Origin: Dolomedes plantarius
Taxonomy: Eukaryota; Arthropoda; Arachnida; Araneae; Dolomedidae
Assembly: GCA_907164885.2 (NCBI GenBank)
Contig: OU015494.1
Location: 2,779,268-2,843,267, forward strand
DNA: 64,000 nucleotides
Reading direction: 5' to 3'
Made by a program: the position numbers and the translations under genes
Part shown: piece after piece, positions 46,920 through 58,148 of the stretch
How the letters are laid out: each line of letters opens with the position of its first letter
How positions within the stretch are numbered: position 1 is the stretch's first letter
Notes under the pieces: generated by a model
The model's database searches: none
What the model saw: the letters and a program-made list of their open reading frames with translations, nothing else
What the model was told of the DNA's origin: nothing

Positions 46920-48015
46920 GACCGGTGCTCAAATCAATTGCATTTAAAACCCTTGAAGTCCTTGCTTTTGTTTAAACAAAAATTACTCTTATGGCCTGAT
47001 TCACCGCAGTTGAAACAACGAATACTTTTTTGTTTGTGGATGAAAATTTATCGCGGCTAGGCAGATGTCGTGTTAGCTCATGACTCTTCCAAACTTTGTT
47101 GTAACGAGCTGACGCTTCAGAACTTTGATCAGACTTAATTTTAGCATATATTTTTAATTTTTTTCTAAATTCTTTAATATTCTCGAATCCATATAAAATA
47201 GATTTGTTACTAGAAGAATCAATAATTCCATTTATCACATAATGCACAAACGAGGGAAAATCTATATTGCCCTTGTTAGCCAATTCTCGAATAACTAAGA
47301 AATATTCATCAAATGATTCATTATCTCTCATTTTTCGATTTAATAACATTTCACGCGATTCAGCAGAGTTAAAAGTTAAACCGAACTCAGAAATCAATAT
47401 TTCTTTAAGTTTAATCCAGGAATTCATTCCACCTTCAATCTGAATGAATAATTTAGCTTTTCCAGTTAAAGATCATTTAGCAAACAATAATTTATGTAAA
47501 TCACTTAATTGTAATAAATCAGTAATATTATCAAAGTCGTCTATCCATTTATCAATATTTTGCCAAGAATCACCATTAAATGGACTAATAGTATTTTCTG
47601 TATCAGAAAAATTAATATTAGGTTTGAATAATTCTTGAACTGGAAGTCAAACGGAAATATCGCCTTGCTTTAGTTTGTTATTCGCGAGTTCTTTACAATC
47701 TTTTACAGTATTACTATCCCTCTGATCATCAATTTCATTATCACAATCTTCACGAATAATATTTATTTCTAGCAATGTTATATCAGGCATAAATGCTAGA
47801 ATTCGGATTATGATTTCCGGTTTTGTTCCCTCATTGTTAATACGTAGTAAATTACAGATAGTTATAAGGTTATTTAGAGATAATTCCTTATCAATGAACT
47901 CGAAATTTCGTTTATAATCAGGCTGTTCTACTTTAAATCTAAAACCACTAAATTCTCGAAGGCGCTTTCGGTTTTGCCGATCACCTTCCGTCTCGAATAT
48001 AAGTTTATGTCGCAT
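46920..48015 (-). pseudogene. Ty3 gag with zinc knuckle
   Basis: The frame 48015-47647 starts MRHKLIFETEGDRQNRKRLR. The frame 47427-46972 carries the capsid part (SWIKLKEILISEFG, LLNRKMRDNESFDEYF). A CCHC knuckle CFNCGESGHKSNFC lies near 47010-46970 in another frame. At least two frame breaks occur. Confidence 0.78.
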
Positions 48016-48252
48016 CGAATTCTCGAAGGCTTTTCGGTTTTTAAAACGACCTCCAATTTGTCAATGTCACTCAATTTTATCTTGAAATAATAAAGAAAAT
48101 TGACTCACCGGATACTTCTTGAATTTTATCCAAATGTTGATAACGTCGAAAGTCGCTAAAATCAAAAGTTCACAACATTATTAAAGCCATTAACTTATAT
48201 CCAGAGATCAGTGCATTAGTAGTCACACAGATCCAGAGATCATCCCTGACGT

Positions 48253-48814
<562 letters not shown>

Positions 48815-49345
48815 CCCCTAAAGCTGTTGCACGCGCGGACCATTATATAACAGTTATATAAAATCGAACCGGGTCGAACGCTCGAGAAAACATCACCCCA
48901 TATGACGCATTAAAGTCAGGTGCTAATTCTAACCAATTGAAGTTCAGCGCGCCTGTACTCAAGGACATACAACTAGGGTTTTCGCGGGTCTTTGGGTGTC
49001 TGTCTCCGTCCTGGAAACATGTCGTAAATTGCGCTGCGGTTTTTATATATTTCATGTACTGTTCCGGCAGCATTATGCCTGTTCTCAACTATGATAGTCC
49101 TGTAAATGCCGATCCCGACAGAGGCCGGAATAGGTCATAATGTACGAATTAATGTCCAGCAACGATGGTGTGTAACTGTATGACGCTCCACGGAAATTCC
49201 TGAAAAGTAAAAATTATATTGAACTGAGATCGCCTCTTCCTTCCTTTCTGGTGGTGAACATAAATTTATTCGCCGTGCCAGTCACTCGTTCTTGATGCCA
49301 GCTACGACTACCTGTACGAAACTTCAATCTCTTCTTTTGGATACA
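48815..49345 (+). repeat. Candidate 5' LTR
   Basis: Placed by position: it ends in TTACA directly before the tRNA-Ser-like segment and holds a TATATAAAA-type box near 48853-48863. There is no second LTR for comparison, so both limits are estimates. Confidence 0.4.
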
Positions 49346-49352
49346 TTACAAG

Positions 49353-49404
49353 AAAGTCGGTAGGATTCGAACCTACGCGGGAAGATCCCAATGGATTTTC
49401 CAAG
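49353..49404 (+). other. tRNA-Ser 3'-half complement (extended primer-binding site or tRNA relic)
   Basis: AGTCGGTAGGATTCGAACCT followed by ACGCGGGAAGATCCCAATGG is the complement of a tRNA-Ser. It covers the inner acceptor stem, T arm, long variable arm and the anticodon-stem 3' strand. No 5' half is recognisable further right. Its orientation and place, just after an LTR-like TTACA end, are those of a primer-binding site for the plus-strand element, but such sites normally match only about 18 nt. The outermost acceptor bases and the TGG start are not conserved. The alternative is a truncated minus-strand tRNA-Ser pseudogene. Confidence 0.6.
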
Positions 49405-50389
49405 GCATTTCGGCGTTTTCGTGAGTGCTTCGCAGTTTTTGCCCAGTGCCGTGTGACCGTCTACAGAGAGTATTAGTGGTACGCGTTGTGTGCTTCAGTG
49501 TGTTTCGGTGCCAGTGTAACACGATATTTTTTCCGTGCTGCGCCAAGAGTTTCCGCATTTGTGTGACCAACGTTTGTGTTCAAGACCTTCATCTGTGTGC
49601 GCGTTTTGTGTTCAAGATCTCGTCTAGGGGCAAATAGGTGACTTCGAGTCGCCAAAATGAAAATGTGTTTGTGATACAGAAGCAGTGATATATTTTTCAA
49701 CGTCCTTATGCGTCGTCAAAATTTTGGTGCTGCTCTTGTGGTGAAACGCTTTACGATTTAATTTTCTTCTTTTCTCTTTCCTGAAAGACTGGGGTTGGAT
49801 TGAAGTAAATTATTTTACCTAAAATTATGTATAATATTTAAAGTGATAATACAGTAATAGAAAGAACTGTGTAAAATCTCTAAATGTAAGATTTGTGGGG
49901 TATTTTGAAAGTGGAAATTTTTTAAATAGTTATATATTGAAAACGTATTAAGAGTATTTAATGTGTAATAAGTAAAATTTTGCTGAAGATTATGATATTA
50001 TATTAGTAAATTTTCCTTTGTTAAAAAATATTTTAAGAGTATTGGTTAAAATTTTGTTAAGATTAAATGTTTTTATAATAAGATAGATTAATTATAGTAG
50101 TGTTGTTTCCATTGAGATAAAGTATTAAGATTTATGAAGTGTTTTAAAATACTTTTCTTTTCATGATTTATTTTCAAATTGGAGAATTAAATAATAATAA
50201 TAATAATAATCATAAGTAGTATTATAGTAGAAAATTTTTGTTGACATGTGTTTTTGTGGGTAACATCTGAAAATTATGACTTGTATTAGTAAATTCCATT
50301 GATATGAGGTATGAATGTTTATGAAATGTTTAAGATTTTTATGATTTTTTGTTGATTGTAGAATTAAACAATAACCTAAGAGAGTAAAA
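49405..50389 (+). other. Leader of the plus-strand Ty3 element
   Basis: AT-rich stretch of nearly 1 kb between the primer-binding region and gag. Contains short frames without motifs and a (TAA)n run near 50188-50210. Confidence 0.5.
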
Positions 50390-51314
50390 ATGACGTCAAA
50401 AGATACAACCGAAACAGTGATGAAAACCGAAAGTAGTGAAAATGAGGGAGAGAATAGGAATGAACCAAATTTAAGTGTTAACCATGCAAATTTTGTCCCT
50501 TTTGACCCCGAGTCGGGGATGAGACTCTCTCAGTGGCTCCATTATTTTGAACAACAATGTTCAGAAACTGAAAGAACTGATGAGTGGAAGCTTCGAAATG
50601 TCAGCAGATTTTTGAGAGGCAATGCCCTCACCACGTTTATCAACCACTGTTTGGACATTAACACCTGGAAAGAGTTAAAAGATACTCTGAGTGAGGAGTT
50701 TTTCTTATCCCACTTCAACAAGTTTCAGTGAATTTTCTAACTTAAAATTCAATACAGCAGACCAGATCACAGACTATTTCCATAAAAAGGTTCGCTTTGG
50801 CAAGACCTTGGGCCTTAATACACAATTAATTTTAGAGGGACTTACTTATGGGTTGCCCATCAACATGCGTCAATTGCTAACAATCAACATACCCCAGAAC
50901 TTTTTGGATTGGTTGCAGATTGCCACCAAATTGACCCAAGTACAGAGAGCGGAAGATAGTGAGAAAAATAACAGACCAGAGTTTCAGAGACCAGTTCCTT
51001 TTTGCATGCATAGACCAGAACAGAATACCAGATTTAGAGCCCCTTTTCAGCCCTGGAGACCCAATTATCCTCCTAGGAGCTCCAACCCAACATTTATGCC
51101 AAACCCAAATATGAATATGAGACCTAGGCCCCCTGGCCACTATACCCATTATAATTCGAGTCAACTGCCACCCGCTCCCTGCAGAATCTGTGAGAGGCGG
51201 GGTATAATCAATGTGTTCCATTGGGCACAAACGTGCCAGTTTAGACATAACAACCTAAGAAACACTCCTGAACGAGACTCCCCTGAATCAGAAGAGCATC
51301 AACCTCAATATTGA
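50390..51314 (+). pseudogene. Ty3 gag with one frameshift, ending in TGA
   Basis: The first frame, 50390-50731, starts MTSKDTTETVMKTESSENEG and has the capsid stretch MRLSQWLHYFEQQCSE. A one-base shift near 50725 moves to the frame 50691-51314, which continues with FNTADQITDYFHKKV and GLTYGLPINMRQLL, then a Pro/Arg-rich tail and a C-x2-C...H-x4-C knuckle (CRICERRG...HWAQTC). Its TGA at 51312-51314 is in frame with the protease that follows. Confidence 0.82.
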
Positions 51315-51320
51315 CAATTA
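51312..51320 (+). promoter_or_regulatory. Possible stop-codon readthrough site at the gag/pol boundary
   Basis: TGA CAA TTA separates gag from protease without changing frame. Stop-CAA-UUA matches the known leaky context stop-CAR-YYA, best studied in tobacco mosaic virus. A single in-frame stop here would let a minority of ribosomes make Gag-Pol. Because the element is otherwise mutated, a chance mutation cannot be excluded. Confidence 0.5.
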
Positions 51321-52049
51321 ATTGTATCCGGATACTTTCAAAATAAAGCAAGAAACTTAACTAGGAATTCCATTTCATGCGTTTTAGACACAGGATCCTC
51401 AATCTCGCTCCTCCCCCGACATTTTGTGAACCAGTATGGTTATTTACCTACTAAGACTAAATTCCCAATTCATGTTAGACAAACCGATGGTACCATAAAG
51501 TTAGAAGAGAAGTGCACTATAGAATTGAAGATTGGAAAACTGATTAAGACAACTGAATTTTATATTTTGGACTCAAATTTGCCATATTTAATCCTACGAT
51601 TGCCCGAATGTGGGTTTTTTAAATTAACAATTGACGGTGAGAGACTTGAAGTATGCCAACTGCAAAAGAGGCTAAAATTGCAACAGAATTTACCTAAGTG
51701 TAGAATCTCTCTTCACATTAACAAAGTTTGTGAACCCGAATCAAGTCAGACCAAGTTTCCTCCAGTGACTCATCCTCAACACAATTGTAATATAAATCCA
51801 AATAATTCTGTAAACCCAGAAATCAAAACCTTCCACAACCAACCCAAACAAATGTATCATGAAATTAGTACTGAGTTTAGTGAGTTTCCAAAGATCTCTG
51901 TGGAATCAGATGAAACACCACAGACTGTCATTAATGGGAATCCTATCCTAAATTCCCTACTACAGAAATTCAACCACATTTTTTCTAAAGACAAGTATGA
52001 TATTGGTACAATTAGAATAGAACCTCAAAGAATCATTTTAACCTCATAA
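51315..52049 (+). pseudogene. Retropepsin and linker, in frame after the TGA
   Basis: CVLDTGSSISLLP near 51383-51420 is the aspartic protease active site, and LPYLILRLPECGFF is the second half. The frame runs on to TAA at 52047-52049, which is in frame with RT and probably a later mutation. Confidence 0.85.
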
Positions 52050-52811
52050 CTCCCTGTTAGCGAAAGATCATACCGTACTTCCCAAATTGAAGAATTAGAA
52101 ATCAGGAAACAAGTAGGGAAATTATTAGAAGCAGGAATAATAAAAGAAAGCTACTCTGCGTACTCAGCCCCAATAACTCTTGCTCTGAAGAGGGACGAAG
52201 GCAAAAAGACTAGACTTTGTATTGATTTTCGTAAATTAAATGCTATTACTAAGACAGATGCTGAACCTCTCCCCAGAATTGATTGTTTGCTAGATAAATT
52301 AAGTAATGCCAAAATTTTTTCCACCCTTGATTTGACCTCAGGATACTGGCATATACCTGTTCACCCTAAAGATACTGAAAAACTTGCTTTTGCCACCAGT
52401 TTTGGCCTGTTTGAATGGTTACGCCTCCCTTTTGGACTAAAGAATGCCCCAGCAATATTTAATAGGGCAATTAGACGAATTTTGGACAAACATAGAATTG
52501 ATTTTGCGTGCCATTACTTTGATGATATTATAGTTTACTCATTCTCAGAAACAGAACACATAAATCATTTAAAACGAATTTTTGAAGTTTTTCAGCAAGA
52601 ATCTATTAAACTTAAGCAATCTAAATGTAAATTCATGCAACGTAACATTAACTTTCTAGGATATGAAATTGAGAATGGCAGCATTACTCCAGATAATGTA
52701 AACATTGAAAGTATTGAAAAATTGAAACCCCCTTCCAACATTAAAGAATTGCAAAGTTTTTTGGGTTCAGTAAATGTTTATCATAAGTTTATTCCAAAAT
52801 ATGCAAAATAA
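52050..52811 (+). pseudogene. Ty3 reverse transcriptase
   Basis: RLCIDFRKLNAITKTDAEPL, FSTLDLTSGYWHIPV, FGLKNAPAIFNRAI, the catalytic box HYFDDIIVY, INFLGYEI and LQSFLGSVNVYHKFIPKYA follow in order. It is in the same frame as the protease and, apart from the TAA at 52047, unbroken until a shift at about 52809. Confidence 0.9.
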
Positions 52812-53340
52812 GATTACCATTAAATAGACTATTAAAGAAGGACATAAAGTGGGTTTGGGATCATAACTGTCAAGAATCATTTGAAAAATTAAAAAATTTT
52901 CTTGTGTCAAATCCAATTTTACAATTGTATAATTCAAATTTAGAATGTCATTTGTTTGTAGATGCCTCTCAATATGCTATTCGAGCTGTGCTGAAACAGT
53001 CGGATGCTTGTAATAACTTACACCCTGTCGCGTATTTTTCTAGAACTTTAAGAGATTATGAAAAAAAATTATCCCATTACTGAATTAGAAAGTTTGTCTA
53101 TTGTTGACAGTTTTGACAAATTTTATCACTATTTACACGGGACCAAATTCACTGTTCATACTGAACATGCTGCCCTTGTTTGGTTGAAGAATGGGAAAAA
53201 CCCAAGAGGTAGATTATTTAGATGGTCGTTAAAGTTGAGCATGTTCGAGTATGAAGTAAAATATCAAAAGGGTTCAAGCAATTTGAAGCTGACATGTTAT
53301 CCAGGCACTCCGTGTCTCAGTATCTCCAACACCATGTGCA
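52812..53340 (+). pseudogene. Ty3 RNase H
   Basis: CHLFVDASQYAI near 52950, LSHYWITE-type sequence altered to YPITELESLSIVDSFDKF in the frame 53058-53348, and FTVHTEHAALVWL. Two frame changes. Confidence 0.82.
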
Positions 53341-53515
53341 CTTATTAGACTTAAATGAAATTAAGCATTATCAGAAGATGGATAATGTTTCACATAGTAA
53401 ATTTTCAGAAATCAATGATGTAATAGTGTATAAGAAGAATGGTATTAACAAAATTGTTGTTCCTATGTCATTAAGATTAAACATTTTACAAAAAACTCAT
53501 GAAGAATTTGGACAA
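53341..53515 (+). pseudogene. Integrase N-terminus, truncated by (TA)n
   Basis: The frame 53294-53551 reads VVPMSLRLNILQKTHEEFGQ, the first His of the integrase zinc domain, and then runs into (TA)n. No further integrase occurs before the next element at 57655. Confidence 0.75.
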
Positions 53516-53557
53516 TATATATATATTTATATATACACAAAGTGGAACTAAGAGTTA

Positions 53558-54775
53558 TGAGGTCAAGAGCCAAAACATTATGACCACCCCTACATTTTGC
53601 AATGAATTCGCCTGGATGACGTGGAAGGCATGTGATCAGGTGGAAGTGGTATTTAACTGCTGCTGGAGAGTCTGAAGAATCATTCTTTCACTTACTTCTG
53701 TGTGTGATGGGAAAGGCTGCGGATCTAAGCGACTTTGATAGAGGACAGATTGTAATGGCTCGACGGCTCGGAACAAGTATTTCCGAAACTGCACGACTTG
53801 TGGGTTGTTCGCGACCTACAGTTGTTAGTACTTATGCAAAGTGGATGAATGACGGTGAAACCAGCAGTAGACGACATGGTGTTGGACGTCCACACGCTAT
53901 CAAAGAAAAAGGTCGTCGGAGACTGTCTCGCATGGTGAAGCAAAACCGGAGCCAGACAGTGGCTCAGCTGACAGCCCAATACAATGCAGGGCCAAGTAGA
54001 ATAGTATCGCAGCACACTGTTTAGCGGACACTGTTGGATATGGGGCTACGCAGCAAACGTCCCACTCGCGTGCCTTTGCTGACCAAGCGTCATCGCCAAC
54101 TGCGCCTGCGCTGGGCCCGGGAACTTCGCGACTGGTCCATGGATCAGTGGGAGAGAGTTGCCTGGTCAGATGAATCATGGTTTGTCATTCATCACGCCGA
54201 TGGCCGTGTCAGGATACGCCGTCTTCCAGGCGAACTGTTGCTTCCTCGATGTACAGTAGGTCATACGCAGGCCGGTGGTGGCGGTATTATGCTTTGAGGG
54301 ACGTTCTCTTGGGCGTCTCTGGGACCCGTGGTTGTGGTAGAGCAGACCATGAATGCTACAGGGTATCTGAACATCATTGCGGACCAGTTGCACCCTTACA
54401 TGGCCTCTGTTTTTCCAGCTGGAAATGGAATGTTCTAACAGGACGACACCCCGTGTCACAAAGCTAAAATTGTGTTGGAGTGGTTCCAGGAACATGATGC
54501 TGAATTCCAGTTAATGTCCTGGCCGCCTAACTCACCAGATCTCAATCCGATAGAACACATTTGGGATGTCATGGGACGGCAGCTCAGAGTTCAAAGACCA
54601 CCAATTCGCAATATCTCGGATTTGCGTGACCGTTGCTTAAACATCTGGTACAATCTGTCTCCGGCCATCTACCAAGGACTTGTGGCATCCATGCGAAGGC
54701 GGGTTTAAGCTGTGTTGCGCGCCAAAGGTGGGCCAACTCGTTATTGACAGGTGGTCATAATGTTTTGGCTCTTGA

Positions 54776-54778
<3 letters not shown>
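53558..54778 (+). mobile_element. Tc1-type DD36E element, plus-strand copy
   Basis: The right end reads GGCTCTTGACTG before TA (54779-54780). The left end is slightly altered (GGTCAAGAGCCAAAACATTA) after TA at 53556-53557. Same family as 22111-23341. Flanked by (TA)n on both sides, with a short unique spacer at left. Confidence 0.9.
53707..54747 (+). pseudogene. Tc1 DD36E transposase with four nonsense codons and no frameshift
   Basis: The frame runs 346 codons from [20 protein letters not shown] to the natural TGA at 54745-54747. It is interrupted only by TAG at 54022, TGA at 54295, TAA at 54436 and TAA at 54706; most look like single-base changes. The helix-turn-helix ([13 protein letters not shown]), first Asp (SDESWF), second Asp (QDDTPCHK) and Glu (NPIEHIW) are all present. 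The TAA at 54436 lies just before the second Asp. Comparison with the minus copy shows the original codons. Confidence 0.93.

Positions 54779-54858
<80 letters not shown>
54779..54858. repeat. (TA)n spacer between two Tc1 families
   Basis: 80 bp, nearly pure TA. It is all that separates the DD36E and DD34E elements. Confidence 0.97.
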
Positions 54859-56264
54859 CACTGCTGGCCACTGTAAATGCAGCACCCTGAAGGAAACATG
54901 CAAATAACATGAAATTTACAACATGAATTAGCGGAGGTGAGATATACAAATGATTAGAATTTCAGCGCAGACGCACATCACGCGCGCCTGTGGCGCCACT
55001 TCAAAGTGCTATTTAAGGCTTAGGGATTTCGACGATTTCAAGTTCGGCAATTGTGTTAATGTGGTTTTTTCAAAAAAACGATCAACTATGCCTCGTCGAA
55101 AACAGCGATCATCTTTTGATCAAGTATCCGAGTTCGACAGAGGAAGGATAGTGGCCTACCGAGATTGTGCATTATCTTTCAGGGAAATCGGTAGTCGTGT
55201 TGGACGAAACCAAACAACTGTAATGCGGATATGTGATCGTTGGATGCAGGAGGGTACGACGGACCGGCGTGTTCGATCGCATCCACCTCAGCGCACCACT
55301 TCACGTGATGACAGGCAAATTGTGCGCATGGCAGTGACGGATCGCTCAGTCACATCACGAACCATAGCACAGCACATGCAGTCTGTAACGCATCATCCAG
55401 TGTATGCGCGTACCATTCGACGCCGTTTACAGCAGAGTGGTCTGCCCGCAAGACGTCCATTGCTTTGTCTACCCTTGACGCAGAACCACAGACGTCTCCG
55501 CCGCCAATGGTGCGATGACAGAAGGATGTGGACGGCAGAATGGAATGAAATTGTCTTTACTGACGAGTCACGCTTCTGTCTGCAACACCACGATGGTCGC
55601 ATTCGAGTCTGGAGACACCGTGAAGATAGGATGCTGAACAGCTGCGTTATGCACCGCCACACTGGTCCTGCACCGGGTATTATGGTATGGGGCGGTATTG
55701 GATATCACTCTCGCACACCTCTAGTACGCATTGCCGGTACTTTAAACAGCCAGCGCTACATCTCCGAGGTGTTGGAGCCAGTTGTCCTTCCTTACCTTCA
55801 GGGCTTGCCCACAGCCATATTTCAACAGGATAATGCGCGACGACACGTGGCACGCATTGTCCAACGGTTCTTCGTCAATCGCCAGATTGAATTGCTTCCC
55901 TGGCCGCCTCGCCCTCCGGATCTTTCGCCGATAGAAAACATGTGGTCCATGGTTGCTGTACGATTGACCCAGATTCCATCCCCAGCTGCCACAGCAGATC
56001 AACTTTGGCAACGTGTGGAAGCTGCTTGGTCTGCTGTACCCCAAGAACTCATCCAAAGTCTCTTTGAATCAATGCCTAGGCGTGTGGCAGCGGTGATCTC
56101 CAACAATGGCGGCTACTCTGGCTACTGATTTTGGCAGGAACCACACTTCACAGGAGTCTATAAATTTAATCATTTAATACTTGGTCAACATGTAATCTAC
56201 AAAATAAATTTTGTTGTAATATCTCTTGTCTTTCTTGGTGTTGCAATTTGGGTGGCCAGCAGTG
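54859..56264 (+). mobile_element. Tc1-type DD34E element, copy 3, apparently complete
   Basis: Both terminal repeats are present (CACTGCTGGCCACTGTAAAT at left) with TA on each side (54857-54858 and 56265-56266), and the transposase frame is open. 1406 bp. Of the three copies in the window it is the best candidate for activity. Confidence 0.94.
55088..56128 (+). CDS. Tc1 DD34E transposase, intact frame
   Basis: 346 residues from MPRRKQRSSFDQ. The frame is open 46 codons further upstream, but this start matches copy 1. A first helix-turn-helix lies at residues about 15-52 and a second with basic residues at about 75-115 (YARTIRRRLQQSGLPARRP). The catalytic residues are Asp159 (VFTDES), Asp248 (FQQDNARRH) and Glu283 (SPIENMW), with 34 residues between the last two. 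WGGI, as in most Tc1 transposases, is at 201-204. Two usually conserved residues have changed, giving RRH for RPH after Asp248 and PPRPPD for PPRSPD, so activity is uncertain. It would act in the nucleus on the terminal repeats. Confidence 0.95.
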   Translation: MPRRKQRSSFDQVSEFDRGRIVAYRDCALSFREIGSRVGRNQTTVMRICDRWMQEGTTDRRVRSHPPQRTTSRDDRQIVRMAVTDRSVTSRTIAQHMQSVTHHPVYARTIRRRLQQSGLPARRPLLCLPLTQNHRRLRRQWCDDRRMWTAEWNEIVFTDESRFCLQHHDGRIRVWRHREDRMLNSCVMHRHTGPAPGIMVWGGIGYHSRTPLVRIAGTLNSQRYISEVLEPVVLPYLQGLPTAIFQQDNARRHVARIVQRFFVNRQIELLPWPPRPPDLSPIENMWSMVAVRLTQIPSPAATADQLWQRVEAAWSAVPQELIQSLFESMPRRVAAVISNNGGYSGY

Positions 56265-56313
56265 TATATATATATAGGTATAGATATATAATATATATAT
56301 ATATATATATATA

Positions 56314-57557
56314 CAAGTGGTAATTGAAATAATGGAAACACCTGTCAATATTAGTGGTGTTTATGAATGTGCTTCGTATTCCTTAAAAAACAAGTCTGGC
56401 CACAGGTATTTTTAATATAATATATTGTATACTTTATTCTATTGTCAGATAGCAGTAATGAAGATGAGGGCATCGTGCTTTCTGGGGGAACAGCGTAAAA
56501 TGTCAAACCTTGAAGACCTTGCGATAAGGGATAATTTTTGGAGTGCGTTTAAATTGGAGAATTTATTGGAGTATCTGCAACCCCCGGGTTAATGGGTGTT
56601 TTCCGAGCTATGGTATCGAAAGTCATAATAGCACACAGAGTGCACGGAAAAACATCCTTTACCAAAGAGAATAGTGGAGGAAAGGAGTGAAAGAGACGGA
56701 CGAGATATTGAAGCGGATTGCGACATGAAGAAAGAAAACCACTGCAACCAAAATGACCGAAGAGCTCAATCTGCATCTGCAAATTCTGGTATCAACCATT
56801 AGAGGTAGAAGGGAACTTCACAAACAAAGCAATTGCGGAAGAGTAGCTATTCCCAAGCCACTTGTAATAGATGTCAATTCAAAATATCGCCCAGAATGGT
56901 GCCACGAGCGCAAATCCTGGTCGAGTAATATGTCTGAAAACGTCATTTGGTCCGACAAATCATTGTTCACATTATTCCTTGCAACAGGACGTGCATATGT
57001 TTGAGAACACCTACTCAAGCGTGAGATTTTGGCTGTCTCATCTCAACTGTCAATCATGGATCTATCAGGGTTTTCTTCAGACCCTATTGTAATCCTAAAA
57101 GGGAGATTGTATGGGAAGGACTATGTCGAAATTTCAGCTCACTAGTCCATCCTACCGTGCAAACACTGTTTCTTGCAGGTGAAGACTTTCTCCAGGATGA
57201 TAATCCCCCTATACATACAGCTAAATCTATCAAGTATTGGTTGGAAAAGCAGGAAAAAGAAGTGAAATATCTTATCTTGCCCTGTACAATCCCCCCGACT
57301 ATATATATCATCCAACCACTGTGATCTGTATAAGCGGATAGATCCAGGTATCGATATCCACCACAGCATCTCTACAGGAACTTTCATGATTTTTCCCTGA
57401 AAAATGGTATAATATATTCTTAACCACTATTCATGACTTGTATAATCCAATTCCAAGGTGAATCAGGTGGTATTACATGACAAAGGTGATCCTGCGCCGT
57501 ATTAATAAAGGTTTTCATGATGTTTCTTATTGTTTGCATTATTTTGATAACCACCTG
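56314..57557 (+). mobile_element. Third Tc1-type family, degraded copy
   Basis: Left end CAAGTGGTAATTGAAATAAT after TA and right end reading ATTTTGATAACCACCTG before TA (57558-57559) are imperfect inverted repeats. 1244 bp, embedded in (TA)n. The transposase remnant lies inside. Confidence 0.83.
56753..57310 (+). pseudogene. Tc1-type transposase remnant (third family)
   Basis: The frame 56753-57004 contains MTEELNLHLQ, VRRELH-like RRELHKQ, AIPKPLV and VIWSDKSLFTLF, where the first catalytic Asp survives but the following Glu is Lys. Further on, other frames carry FLQDDNPPIHTAKS (second Asp) and a broken PDY segment. Stops and indels are frequent. Confidence 0.78.
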
Positions 57558-57559
57558 TA

Positions 57560-57560
57560 T

Positions 57561-57648
<88 letters not shown>

Positions 57649-57654
57649 TGTGTG
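57560..57654. repeat. (CA)n(TA)n(TG)n microsatellite
   Basis: CA repeats, then TA, then TG: a self-complementary array ending exactly at the LTR start. Confidence 0.97.
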
Positions 57655-58117
57655 TGTAAGATTTACATAGGATTCGATTCACAATATCTTTTAGGTGAAT
57701 AAATCTAAAGAAGCCGCTTCAGATATGCTAATTGCGGCATACGCGGTTGGTAAAAATACCAAGCAAGTAGATTAAAGAAACGAAGTGTTGAGGGAAGAGC
57801 TAGGTTGATGCTAACTTTCGCGAGTTCTTGTTAGGCCCAAAGTTTGCATGGCAGCACTGCTGGTTGACTTTGAAGTATTGTGAGCATTGCAAACTGTATT
57901 TTCTTGCAAAGTATCTATACGGGAATAATATCCTTTGCATGAATGTTATATATACTCGTACTAGTAGTACGCTGTAGTTATGTTGAAAAGCAAATTTATG
58001 TGCAAAGCTTAAATAAACATTTTAATTAATTTAGAACTGTGTTTGAATCTACTTCATTAGAGTGCCACTTCAAATTATATACACCCAAGTTAGGGTAGAA
58101 GTGTTAATTCTCTATAC
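57655..58117 (+). repeat. 5' LTR
   Basis: Begins TGTAAGATTTACATAGG and ends CTCTATAC before the primer-binding site. Contains TATATATAC near 57949-57957 and AATAAA near 58012, plausible promoter and polyadenylation signals. Confidence 0.9.
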
Positions 58118-58129
58118 TGGCGCCTGAAC
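58118..58129 (+). other. Primer-binding site
   Basis: TGGCGCCTGAAC immediately follows the LTR. It resembles tRNA-Lys-type sites (TGGCGCC...), in contrast to the tRNA-Ser-like site of the neighbouring Ty3 element. Confidence 0.8.
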
Positions 58130-58148
58130 ATTTATATACCCTGGTTTT

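Larger units (their letters stand above)
48815..53515 (+). mobile_element. Ty3-type LTR retrotransposon with tRNA-Ser-like primer site, 3'-truncated
   Basis: Candidate 5' LTR, then a tRNA-Ser-complementary segment, a long leader, gag, protease, RT, RNase H and the first residues of integrase, all on the plus strand. It stops at (TA)n near 53515, just after the integrase LQKTHEEFG motif, and no 3' LTR is found. Its gag/protease boundary carries an in-frame TGA. Confidence 0.82.

Noticed and set aside
49341..49440. Functional minus-strand tRNA-Ser gene
   Set aside because: Only the 3' half is recognisable; the D arm and 5' acceptor strand are absent and the anticodon loop appears one base too long.
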